Assembly: GCF_016695175.1 (NCBI RefSeq)
Contig: NZ_CP068023.1
Coordinates: 2,185,501 to 2,249,500, forward strand
Direction of reading: 5' to 3'
Source of the DNA: Pseudoalteromonas sp. GCY
Lineage (GTDB): Bacteria > Pseudomonadota > Gammaproteobacteria > Enterobacterales > Alteromonadaceae
Length of the DNA stretch: 64,000 nucleotides
Below are positions 34,417 through 42,428 of this stretch, piece by piece. Position numbers and translations under genes: made by a program. The notes under the pieces were generated by a model. That model was given only the letters and a program-made list of their open reading frames with translations. It had not been told where the DNA came from and ran no database searches. Every line of letters starts with the position of its first letter. Within the stretch, counting starts at the first letter, position 1.

Positions 34417-34436
34417 TTATTTTGCATGCAAAATAA
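34417..34436. promoter_or_regulatory. OhrR operator candidate 1
   Basis: TTATTTTGCATGCAAAATAA is a perfect 20-bp palindrome in the ohr-ohrR divergent region; a second TTTGCATGCAAA copy lies 30 bases away. Confidence 0.75.
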
Positions 34437-34465
34437 TAGAGTCAATTTTTTAGAATTGCAAATAC

Positions 34466-34477
34466 TTTGCATGCAAA
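34466..34477. promoter_or_regulatory. OhrR operator candidate 2
   Basis: TTTGCATGCAAA is a perfect 12-bp palindrome sharing the core of operator 1 and lies 36 bases upstream of the regulator start codon, where it could mediate autoregulation. Confidence 0.7.
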
Positions 34478-34513
34478 TTAAAATATAGCTTAGCTACTTT
34501 GCAGGAATATGTA

Positions 34514-34945
34514 ATGAACTACCCTCAACTAAAACTAGATGCCCAAATCTGCCACCGTCTCTACATGGCTTCTAATAGCATTGCCCGTGCTTACCGAACA
34601 TCTTTACAAAAACTCGATCTAACCTACCCTCAATATGTGGTCATGATGGCTCTTTGGGAGAAAGATGAAATCAGCATTGCTGAGTTACTAGAGAAAACGG
34701 CCATAGATGGCGGTGCTATGACGCAAATCTTAAAAAAAATGACTGACAAAGCCCTGCTTTGTATCGTTAAAGACGAAAAAGATAAGCGCAAACGAGTGGT
34801 AAAACTACAAAGTAAGGGTCATGATCTGCAACATCAAGCTGCCACAATTCCCGAGCAGATCCGCTGTAAGTTTCCAAGTATCGACGATCAAAAAGCACAA
34901 GTACTTATTGAATTACTAGATTCGATCAATGGTGATTTGGCTTAA
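34514..34945 (+). CDS. ohrR: MarR-family organic peroxide sensor
   Basis: A 143-residue MarR winged-helix repressor. LKLDAQICHRLYMASNSIAR places a Cys at the position of the OhrR peroxide-sensing cysteine, and LDLTYPQYVVMMALWEKDEI followed by GGAMTQILKKMTDKALL fits OhrR. Oxidation of that Cys would release the ohr promoter. ATG at 34514 is preferred to the upstream TTG. Confidence 0.88.
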   Translation: MNYPQLKLDAQICHRLYMASNSIARAYRTSLQKLDLTYPQYVVMMALWEKDEISIAELLEKTAIDGGAMTQILKKMTDKALLCIVKDEKDKRKRVVKLQSKGHDLQHQAATIPEQIRCKFPSIDDQKAQVLIELLDSINGDLA

Positions 34946-34964
34946 AGTATAAATCAATAGATGG

Positions 34965-35855
34965 TCATTGTAGCGCGCGTTCTAAATGTGCCAAAAACGC
35001 TGATATTTTTTTGGCCAGATGTTTACGGCCAGCATAGAACGCATAAAGCACAAGGTCTTCCGGTTGCTGCTCTAACTTGATTGGTATCAGCGCGCCTGAC
35101 TCGATTTCTGCTTTACAGGAGTTCAGTGGCAAGATGGCAAACCCAACCCCAGATAGCGCGGCAGACTTGGCTATAAAGCCACTGTTTACCCTGAAGTTCG
35201 ATTTAACATTCACAGTCGTTAATCTTCCTTCCTTGTTGGTAAATATCCAAGGTGTACCGTTTACGGCGGTGAGGGTTGAAATACAAGGGAGAGACTGTAA
35301 ATCTGCTAATCTATACGGCGAAGAATGCTTCTCTAGCAAGCTGGGAGCTGCCACCACAACGCTTGGTAATCGAGCCAGCTCTTTAACCACCCAATTGCTA
35401 TCCTCAAGCTTGCCACGATGAAAGTAGAGCACGACATCAAAGCCATCTAAAAGATTTTCTCTTGGGCTCAGGCTGGTATCACAGCTTATTGAAATTAATG
35501 GATGCGCAGCGCGAAAGCTTACCACCGCTTGGCCAAGTATTGGGATATCGGGCATCACTATACGCAAATGACCCATTGGCGTAGAGGCATGTTTATTGAC
35601 CTCTCGCAACGCATCCGACAGCGAATCGATTAACGGCTTAGTACTCACATAAAGCTGCTCACCCGCCTCTGTAACTGAGATCCGTCTTGTCGTTCGTTCC
35701 AACAATCTTGCATCAAGCTTTTCTTCAAGTAATGCGATATGACGGCTTACGTTGGAGGTTGGGATATCCAGAAACTCAGCTGCTTGTTTGAAGCTTAAGC
35801 ATTCATAGACACAGTGAAAACTGTTAAGCCACTGAGGATCAATCTGATCAATCAT
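34965..35855 (-). CDS. LysR-family transcriptional regulator
   Basis: A 296-residue regulator with N-terminal helix-turn-helix (FKQAAEFLDIPTSNVSRHIA, about 21-40), the TTRRISVTEAGEQLY linker and a periplasmic-binding-like effector domain (about 90-296). It is divergent from an MFS exporter gene, which it probably controls; TTATTAGCC and TAAGGCTAAT-type partial symmetry occurs in the 100-base gap. Effector unknown. Confidence 0.88.
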   Translation of the reverse strand: MIDQIDPQWLNSFHCVYECLSFKQAAEFLDIPTSNVSRHIALLEEKLDARLLERTTRRISVTEAGEQLYVSTKPLIDSLSDALREVNKHASTPMGHLRIVMPDIPILGQAVVSFRAAHPLISISCDTSLSPRENLLDGFDVVLYFHRGKLEDSNWVVKELARLPSVVVAAPSLLEKHSSPYRLADLQSLPCISTLTAVNGTPWIFTNKEGRLTTVNVKSNFRVNSGFIAKSAALSGVGFAILPLNSCKAEIESGALIPIKLEQQPEDLVLYAFYAGRKHLAKKISAFLAHLERALQ

Positions 35856-35956
35856 TTTATTAGCCCAAAATATGGGTTTATCAATTCAATAATAGACACT
35901 TTATTACCTAATTAAGGCTAATACAATCAAGGATTCTTTGTTTATATCAATTAAGG

Positions 35957-37174
35957 ATGTCTATGTTTTCAGCTTCAATGACCACCTTAGCAAGCCCAAA
36001 AGCTAAATTTGGGTTATGTTTTGTCATCCACTTTTTAATCGCATTAGATGCATTAATCATCGTGCCCTTTAGTGCAGAAATGGTGCTAAGTTCAGGTACC
36101 AACCCATCAAATTCAGGACTACTCGTTTCAGCTTATGCAATTGCCGCTGCTTTCACTTGTTTATGGGTGCGTGGTACCGGCAACCTTTCAAAGGAGAAAT
36201 ACAAGGTCTTTATTTTTCTGTCAGCAACCACCTTGTTAACCTTGCTCACTTCAGCACTCGATAGTTTTTATATCCTACTTTTCGTACGTGCATTGACTGG
36301 CATTTGTGGCGGCGCACTGGTAGTACTCAATCTCAACTTGGTGATTCAGATAAGCCATGAAAACGACAAGAAAAAAGACACCGCGATACTGCTGAGTGCT
36401 TTTCCACTCGCCTTAGCAATTGGGATTCCTGCTCTTTTAGCTATCACAGCAAATCAAGGCTGGCAGTTGGGGTTCATGATACTGGGAAGTGGTTTAGCCA
36501 TTACAGCGCTATTATTTACATTTATATTCCTCTCAAACATAAAGCAAGCTTCTCAAAGCAGCACTAACAGCGATAGCAACCCAATGTCAAGCAACGCATT
36601 TCACCCGACCAAAACCCTTAAATACGCTCTGTTCATTGCATTTTTTGTGGTGCTAAGTACATTTGCAATTTCAACTCAATTTCCGGTGATGCTAATTATC
36701 AACTTAAGCATCTCAAGCTCGATGCTGAGCGCATGCTATTTGTTAAGTGGTGTGTGTTCGTTTATTGCAGTTCAGCTATACGCTCGACGTAAGCTAAACA
36801 ATCACACAACCTCATACTTAATTTACTTTCTTAGTGGCTTGATGATATTGGCGGCCTTGTTTGGTTTTACGATAAGTTCAGTTATTTTTGCAGCCGGACT
36901 TTTTACCCTGTTTGTGATTACAAGCGCTACCCGCTCTATGATCTTAGTGACAGAACTCATAACCTCACTTCACGCAGAAGAGCGCAGTACCTTTATTAGT
37001 CTGCAAAATGCGATACAGCACTTTGCGATAGCCTCTGGCGGCACCATTGCAAGTTTGCTAGTCATGCCCCACGAAAACCACTCGCTTAATTTTAATGTCT
37101 TGATTGTTGTCTCAACCCTATTGATAGTTATAACGGTTGTTATGTGGAGAAACTTTCAAAGAAAGCGCTTTTAA
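35957..37174 (+). CDS. Major facilitator superfamily transporter
   Basis: A 405-residue, 12-segment inner-membrane transporter of the DHA1/drug-resistance type. FVIHFLIALDALIIVPFSAE holds the TM1 motif; FYILLFVRALTGICGGALVV resembles the motif at the end of TM4. The hydrophilic loop at about 195-220 (KQASQSSTNSDSNP) divides the two six-helix halves. An AAGGA site precedes ATG 35957. Substrate unknown; divergent LysR gene suggests inducible efflux. It is the last chromosomal gene before the prophage. Confidence 0.82.
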   Translation: MSMFSASMTTLASPKAKFGLCFVIHFLIALDALIIVPFSAEMVLSSGTNPSNSGLLVSAYAIAAAFTCLWVRGTGNLSKEKYKVFIFLSATTLLTLLTSALDSFYILLFVRALTGICGGALVVLNLNLVIQISHENDKKKDTAILLSAFPLALAIGIPALLAITANQGWQLGFMILGSGLAITALLFTFIFLSNIKQASQSSTNSDSNPMSSNAFHPTKTLKYALFIAFFVVLSTFAISTQFPVMLIINLSISSSMLSACYLLSGVCSFIAVQLYARRKLNNHTTSYLIYFLSGLMILAALFGFTISSVIFAAGLFTLFVITSATRSMILVTELITSLHAEERSTFISLQNAIQHFAIASGGTIASLLVMPHENHSLNFNVLIVVSTLLIVITVVMWRNFQRKRF

Positions 37175-37378
37175 TCGCGATTTATTGATTGTTCAATAGA
37201 TAATTGGGCAGCTTGATAAATCAATAAGTGATGTCGCTTCCCCAATTATCGCTTTGTTCTGCTTTAATCACACAATCCGCCATAGTTACGCCTTACTCTA
37301 AGCGCGCCTCTATGCGATAATGCCTGTCTATCGTTAATCATATGTATCCGCATAGCGACAAGCAGCTTAGTTACCACG

Positions 37379-37633
37379 GTATACACACTTGTGTGAACTG
37401 ATATACACAGTTGTCATACCATCACGACAAATATGATTAACCAAAACAAACAAAAACAGTAGAATAACTTTTTGATTTTATGACAAATACAAACCAATCA
37501 GATATACCAAATAATGCCCAGAACATCCCGACTATCTATTGGCACGACTAATCTAACCCATAACTAACCATTTGTTTTAATAGAACTTTTAAAATTAAAA
37601 TCAATACCGTATACACAGTGATATACACACTTG
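37379..37633 (+). repeat. Four TATACACA repeats at the left prophage boundary
   Basis: GTATACACACTTGTG (37379), GATATACACAGTTGT (37400), GTATACACAGTGA (37609) and GATATACACACTTGA (37620) form two closely spaced pairs within the 465-base gene-free gap 37175-37639. They may be regulator or recombinase binding sites. Nothing else, apart from very short frames, is seen in the gap; no direct repeat matching the right end was found. Confidence 0.45.
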
Positions 37634-37639
37634 ACGTGC

Positions 37640-38590
37640 TCATTCAGTTACTGGCTGAAGATTCTCATGTAACGCATCAGCTTTGCTTTTAAAACCGATA
37701 AACTCAGCGGCGTTAATTGGGGGTGGCTTGGTGACCCCATGTTTGTGTGTTGCTATTTTTTCGTTAGTTTCTGCAACTACCTCGATTAGTTCTAAAAGAA
37801 TTCTTATCGCATTAACTGAGTTGTCACCAACCCATACAGTCGCCCCCTCTACTTTTGCAAGATCAGTAGCTTTTGCATAAAGTGACTTCAGGCTTTGCAA
37901 CTGCATATCACCATGTGCTTTTATTTCAATTTGTTTTTTGCTGCCAATCAATACGCCTTCGATCGCGGTTAGTAACGCCTTTTCACCCACAATTGTTTTC
38001 AGGGCACCCATCACCTCATTTATTTGGTTGCCATCTATCTTTGTTGTGTCATGACTCTCTATGTTGCACGTGCGCTCATGGTAGGCCTCATTTCTTGACC
38101 TCGCCATAACGGTGCTTGTGTCACTACATTGACTGATATCTCTATCCGTTTTCATATGCCAGCTTTCATCACGGCCTTGGATACTGCTGGTAGCACTTTG
38201 CAAAAGAGATACGTCTGTGTGTTTAGAGTTTGGCACTAAGCTTTGCCATGGCAAAATTGCAGTGATCACAGGTAGACTGTTGAGCCCATCAATATATTGC
38301 AATAGGCAAAGCATTCCGGGCTTGGGGTGTGAGATGACACCTGCATTATTTGGCTGTCCAATAGCTAATGTTACTTGTTGAAATACCGGTGCATCAGTTG
38401 GCTCAAGAGTCTGTGGGTTTATGAGCTGTATATCTGCAGCTTTGTATGGGCGAAACGGAGTGCTAGCTTTTGGGGTATCTGTAGGCAAATCATATATAGC
38501 AACAAATTTTGCCAGCTGTGGTAAATGTTTTCGCTCACCTAGTTCAGGAAAATACCTTAGTATGAGCCGTTTAATAGCTTGTTTGACCAT
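37640..38590 (-). CDS. Phage baseplate spike / gpV-like protein
   Basis: A 316-residue baseplate protein. The segment AIGQPNNAGVISHPKPGMLC followed by LLQYIDGLNSLPVITAILPW looks like the OB-fold of gpV/gp45-type spikes. The middle (EKALLTAIEGVLIGSKKQIE, then KAHGDMQLQSLKSLYAKATD) has the short-repeat texture of a spike beta-helix. It ends the late operon. Its start overlaps the hub gene by 34 bases. Probably the membrane-piercing tip; family assignment is by order and texture. Confidence 0.65.
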   Translation of the reverse strand: MVKQAIKRLILRYFPELGERKHLPQLAKFVAIYDLPTDTPKASTPFRPYKAADIQLINPQTLEPTDAPVFQQVTLAIGQPNNAGVISHPKPGMLCLLQYIDGLNSLPVITAILPWQSLVPNSKHTDVSLLQSATSSIQGRDESWHMKTDRDISQCSDTSTVMARSRNEAYHERTCNIESHDTTKIDGNQINEVMGALKTIVGEKALLTAIEGVLIGSKKQIEIKAHGDMQLQSLKSLYAKATDLAKVEGATVWVGDNSVNAIRILLELIEVVAETNEKIATHKHGVTKPPPINAAEFIGFKSKADALHENLQPVTE

Positions 38591-39258
38591 CTTAATTGCA
38601 TCCTGTCATTGTTTAGTGTCACTTCCGTGATGTATCGGCCATTGATTTTTATGCCAGGTCTTAACTTTGGTATTGCTAACACTCTGCCGCTTAAGCTGTT
38701 TATCGTTTTAATTGCGTGTTCAGGGAACTCACTAACCTCAGAGGTAGCCCACTTTGAATGCTCCCAACTGCCAACGTAGATTTTCCCATCAGGTCGCTGC
38801 TGAACTATGTAATGAGGTATTTGCCAAACAGTACCAATTTGGCGTAGCGCTTCAATGCCTGTTCCTGCATGGCAGAATGCTGGTACGACAGCTTTCGAAT
38901 ACATTACATTTGGTATGACAAATTCTAGCTGTCCTTGTGATAGCTCTGCCAATACCTTTTCAATCGTTGCATGTCTAATTGCCATAGGTATTTTAAAGCT
39001 TAGTGCGCCAATTAGCTCTCTACATGTTAAGTGCCACAAGCCGTTTGAATATAGCTTTGATTCAATCACACCCAAAAAGTAAGGCTCTAACGCGTCTAAT
39101 TGATATCCTATATGCAGTTCAACTAGTCCGGTTGGCTCAAAGTCACAAACAACTTGAAAGCTTGCTCGGCCTGTAGAACCTATATCCAGCTGCACTAGCT
39201 TTTTTTCAATTGTGGTTACTGGCATCCCGCCTATTGTTAGTTGCTCATTTAATTTCAA
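38557..39258 (-). CDS. Phage baseplate hub / gpD-like tail protein
   Basis: A 233-residue protein likely forming the hub ring above the spike. LNEQLTIGGMPVTTIEKKLV, a GRASFQVVCDFEPTGLVELH strand pair, and IPHYIVQQRPDGKIYVGSWE are typical of gpD/gp44-like hub domains. It starts 4 bases within the preceding gene's end (ATGA-type coupling) and precedes the spike gene, the same order as hub-spike pairs elsewhere. Confidence 0.65.
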   Translation of the reverse strand: MKLNEQLTIGGMPVTTIEKKLVQLDIGSTGRASFQVVCDFEPTGLVELHIGYQLDALEPYFLGVIESKLYSNGLWHLTCRELIGALSFKIPMAIRHATIEKVLAELSQGQLEFVIPNVMYSKAVVPAFCHAGTGIEALRQIGTVWQIPHYIVQQRPDGKIYVGSWEHSKWATSEVSEFPEHAIKTINSLSGRVLAIPKLRPGIKINGRYITEVTLNNDRMQLRWSNKLLNGSY

Positions 39259-39737
39259 GGCCCTTCAACCTCGCTAAATTGAGCCAATATTTTTTCATGT
39301 CCTGTCGTTGACTGCGCCGCAGCGTGTCGCTGTCCTTTGGAGTCTAGTTGCTGTTGCTGGCGCTCTGATACCGATCTCACTTCGAGCAGGTTAAAAGACA
39401 CGAGCCACGCCCTCACGCCTTCATCTTCAGTTGCTTTTACATCGCCATCAAATTTGGCGCGGCGAATTTTATATGCTGCTGAAATTGGGCTGTTGATTGT
39501 GTAGGTTCTACGCGCGCCATTCTCATCGAGTGCCTTTGCCTTACTGATCAACGCTTCTAACTCCTGTTCTTCAGCGAATGGTATTTTTGTTTTTACAGTA
39601 AGCACCGCAGCCTTAATACCTTGGTCAAGTGACAATGCAAACGAGCCTAATCCCGATGCATCATCACCTTTAATTTTTACTGCCCCGCTTACCTTGGTCT
39701 CATAACCTGGCACACGCCACCCATCGATACTGATCAT
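39255..39737 (-). CDS. Phage baseplate complex protein (gpU-like position)
   Basis: A 160-residue protein. ISIDGWRVPGYETKVSGAVK, then SFALSLDQGIKAAVLTVKTK and ARRTYTINSPISAAYKIRRA, resembles the baseplate complex proteins of Vibrio HP1/K139-like phages. It could terminate the tail tube or join it to the hub. It is coupled by 4-base overlaps on both sides. Confidence 0.6.
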   Translation of the reverse strand: MISIDGWRVPGYETKVSGAVKIKGDDASGLGSFALSLDQGIKAAVLTVKTKIPFAEEQELEALISKAKALDENGARRTYTINSPISAAYKIRRAKFDGDVKATEDEGVRAWLVSFNLLEVRSVSERQQQQLDSKGQRHAAAQSTTGHEKILAQFSEVEGP

Positions 39738-40396
39738 ATTGCGTTGTTCATCATGGTTAAGCTTTCCAAATCACCAACGAGTAAAACAAAAGCCCAATGT
39801 TCATCGTTGTTTCCAAGCTGAGTTATGGCTTGCACTAGAGAACGTCGGCTTGAAGCATGTATCAACTCAGCGTTAAGTTCTGATGCTTTGTGTTCTTCCT
39901 TAGGAGCAAGCCTTTTATTTCGTTCAATCTTTAAGTTTTCAGTTTCTGTCATCGCACTATCAATGGATGTGATGAGGTTTACTCCCTCATCATTTATGAG
40001 TCCCTTGGAGTCATTGAGCCATTGTAAACTCAGAGGCTTTAATGATGTTGTAGTTAACGTTTGCCACTCCAAACTTTGCCCGTTTGTGATTGTAAACTTA
40101 TCTTGCTCGACAGTAGTTAAGCTTTCTGCATAAGCTGCCGTGTGAATAAAATCAGCAATTGGACATGATTGATTAAAGTTCTCCAGCTGACTCCTTAAGG
40201 ATTTTTCAGTTTGTCCAGAGCTAAAGAGTAGTAAAGCATCCCAACTGCTAGGGCTGTCAATTCTGGTTTCATCTTGTACAGCTTCCGCAAGTTCAGCGGC
40301 CCCTGCCGCGCTGGTTATGGTGCGTGACGTTTGATAACTGTAATGGCTGAGCTTATGGAGTGTTTTTATCCGTCTATTTAACGCTGCCCTGTCCAT
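39734..40396 (-). CDS. Phage tail-region protein of unknown function
   Basis: Not recognised. About 220 residues from the ATG at 40396 (MDRAALNRRIKTLHKLSHYS). Mostly helical, no membrane segment, with a C-terminal HWAFVLLVGDLESLTMMNNA. Overlapping junctions with both neighbours place it firmly in the late operon; a role in baseplate assembly or as a minor structural protein is inferred only from position. Confidence 0.55.
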   Translation of the reverse strand: MDRAALNRRIKTLHKLSHYSYQTSRTITSAAGAAELAEAVQDETRIDSPSSWDALLLFSSGQTEKSLRSQLENFNQSCPIADFIHTAAYAESLTTVEQDKFTITNGQSLEWQTLTTTSLKPLSLQWLNDSKGLINDEGVNLITSIDSAMTETENLKIERNKRLAPKEEHKASELNAELIHASSRRSLVQAITQLGNNDEHWAFVLLVGDLESLTMMNNAI

Positions 40397-40742
40397 AGGT
40401 GTGATCCTTAAAAGCATTGGGATATTTTACTTTTTGATACCCGAGCACAAAAAAATACATAATGTGAGCTTTGAATTTACTCACACCACCAAGCTGTAAG
40501 TATTCTCTAAAATACTGATGCGCTTGTGGATTTCGCTTTCTTAGCTCATCATCATGAATGATCGCAGCAAGTAACCCATCTCCAAATGGGTTGTGAAACC
40601 ACCATAGCCATCTCGGAATACTAAACCCATCTGTTACGAACCCAGCAGCCACCTCACCATATTTGTGTTTAATTGGCTCAAGCACGCGCGCTTTACCACA
40701 CCCTATAAATTCCAGCTTTGGATTAGTTTGTAACATACGCAT
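40374..40742 (-). CDS. DUF1353 family phage protein
   Basis: About 122 residues, recognised as DUF1353: AAGFVTDGFSIPRWLWWFHN, FGDGLLAAIIHDDELR and FREYLQLGGVSKFKAHIMYF. The DGxSxP...HD pattern is invariant in the family, which is common in phage tail and lysis regions but has no settled function. A peptidoglycan- or membrane-related role has been suggested by context elsewhere; here it sits between fibre and baseplate genes. Confidence 0.75.
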   Translation of the reverse strand: MRMLQTNPKLEFIGCGKARVLEPIKHKYGEVAAGFVTDGFSIPRWLWWFHNPFGDGLLAAIIHDDELRKRNPQAHQYFREYLQLGGVSKFKAHIMYFFVLGYQKVKYPNAFKDHTYGQGSVK

Positions 40743-41244
40743 CAAACTCCATGGTTTCGAATTCGAGTCTAAACGGTGCACCTATTCGCTCCAGTCCCTT
40801 GTTCAAGCGTTTAGCTGTAATGATGTAATTGCCAGATTGTTCGAACTTGCCCTGCATAGTCACTTGGCCGTTTTCGATAGTGGCTACAAATCGAATATCA
40901 TCAATCGGCTGATACCCATTGAGTACCCGCTCAACCATGACCATCAACCCACCATTAGGTAAACCATTTGCGGTTGCTGTAATGGTAAATGCCTCAGTTT
41001 TTGGCACCCACCATATTTTACCTATTAGTCTCGCATTGGCGCTGTTTACGCTAATACCGCTGAGCTGAATATTGGGTATTATTACAGGCGGCTCATCACC
41101 ACAAAATGCTAACTCTGACTGATATTCGTCCCCAATTTGAAGCGTGCTTTTGGTGCTAATGAACTGTGCCCCAGCAATGTCGCTTAGCTGTGATACTTCA
41201 ACTAGGTTGGTTATTACTCCATCTTTTACTAATGCAGCTCTCAT
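40723..41244 (-). CDS. Phage tail-fibre-associated protein, unknown
   Basis: Not recognised. 173 residues from the ATG at 41244 (MRAALVKDGVITNLVEVSQL). The N-terminal ALVKDGVITNLV motif is common in short phage tail-fibre assembly or accessory proteins; NIQLSGISVNSANARLIGKI and TITATANGLPNGGLMVMVE suggest a beta-sandwich. It follows the glycine-rich fibre gene with overlapping stop/start bases. Confidence 0.5.
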   Translation of the reverse strand: MRAALVKDGVITNLVEVSQLSDIAGAQFISTKSTLQIGDEYQSELAFCGDEPPVIIPNIQLSGISVNSANARLIGKIWWVPKTEAFTITATANGLPNGGLMVMVERVLNGYQPIDDIRFVATIENGQVTMQGKFEQSGNYIITAKRLNKGLERIGAPFRLEFETMEFDAYVTN

Positions 41245-42428
41245 TAAATACTCCACGCAATTTTAACCATTGAACGCCCACCATTTCCGACTTGGCGTAT
41301 CCCACCAGTGCTCCATGTGTAATCATGACCAGAGTCTGAGCCACCACCGCCGCCATAGTTCGCGCCACTCAAGCGTATGTTTCCACCATCACCAAGCGCC
41401 GATGCGCCACCACCTCCGCCTCCACTCGAAGAGCCAGACTTTGGTTCACTTGTCCCTCCGCTTTTATCGTGAATAGACTCTCCGCTCGTACCTGATGTGG
41501 AGTTGTTGGGTTTGGTTGTTCCAGAGTTACCACCCTGACCACCATTGAATTCCTGACCGTTGGTTGTGTTTTTTAACACTCGTCCACCTGCACCACCTAT
41601 TATTGGAGAAATAGAAGATGTTGATGTCGTGTTTAGCAAGTACGTCCCACCTTTCCCGTTTTTGCCTCCCTCAACTTCAATCCACTCTCCAAAAATAGTG
41701 TTACCCGCTGATGTTCCATTAGAGCCGTTTTTATTTTGAGGGCTTTGGTAGGTGTAGCTATAACCACCAATACCATTACTTCCGATAACGACGCTAATTT
41801 GCTGTCCTGAGGTAACATTTATTCTGGCGCCCAAAACCGCAGCGCCGCCACCTCCACCCGAGCCACCGCTGGCTATGTTTCTTGGACTTCCCGCTTCAGC
41901 GTTTTGCGCAACTGTTGCACCGCCGCCAGCACCACCTCCCGCTGCAACAACATCAACAAATATTTCGCTTACACCTGCTGGAACAATAAAGGTTTGCGAC
42001 TCCGTAATAACTTTTACACCTTGCGTACCTGCAATGCTGCTTTCCGCTGTCGTCCACATCTGTTCGGGCTGCCAGTCTCTGCCATTAAATCTATACCTAT
42101 GCACTAACTCCGAATTGTAAGAGTAATTATTTAGCTTGCTCCCATTGATAACCAACGGGTTATTTCTATCAAACGCCACTCTGTCAACAATTGAAAATAG
42201 TCTTGTGTTATCAATTATTTGTATAAGTATATTTACATTTTGCCCGATAGGAGGGATAACTTCTATCCAATCACCTATCTGTAATGTGTCTGATGGGGGC
42301 AATCGAGCACCTGCTATGTCATACCCAAAAACATACTTATTATTCGGCTCAAGAATTTGCCCTTCGATAGCTGGTATGGCATCTAAATAATGCACACCTA
42401 GTAACCCGCTGACTTTAGCGCTATTCAT
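41244..42428 (-). CDS. Glycine-rich phage fibre-tip / adhesin-like protein
   Basis: 394 residues from the ATG at 42428. An N-terminal domain (about 1-150) leads to a glycine-rich module that begins TFIVPAGVSEIFVDVVAAGG and runs to the C-terminal VGNGGRSMVKIAWSI. It contains many G-rich loops (GGSGGGGGAAVLGARINV, SSSGGGGGGASALGDGG). Similar polyglycine sandwiches act as receptor-binding tips on phage fibres. Placed directly after the long fibre gene, it is likely a tip or second adhesin determining host range. Confidence 0.7.
   Translation of the reverse strand: MNSAKVSGLLGVHYLDAIPAIEGQILEPNNKYVFGYDIAGARLPPSDTLQIGDWIEVIPPIGQNVNILIQIIDNTRLFSIVDRVAFDRNNPLVINGSKLNNYSYNSELVHRYRFNGRDWQPEQMWTTAESSIAGTQGVKVITESQTFIVPAGVSEIFVDVVAAGGGAGGGATVAQNAEAGSPRNIASGGSGGGGGAAVLGARINVTSGQQISVVIGSNGIGGYSYTYQSPQNKNGSNGTSAGNTIFGEWIEVEGGKNGKGGTYLLNTTSTSSISPIIGGAGGRVLKNTTNGQEFNGGQGGNSGTTKPNNSTSGTSGESIHDKSGGTSEPKSGSSSGGGGGGASALGDGGNIRLSGANYGGGGGSDSGHDYTWSTGGIRQVGNGGRSMVKIAWSI

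Noticed and set aside
37420..37551. Very short frames in the gap left of the prophage
   Set aside because: Only about 8 to 23 codons, Asn/Gln-rich, without ribosome sites.
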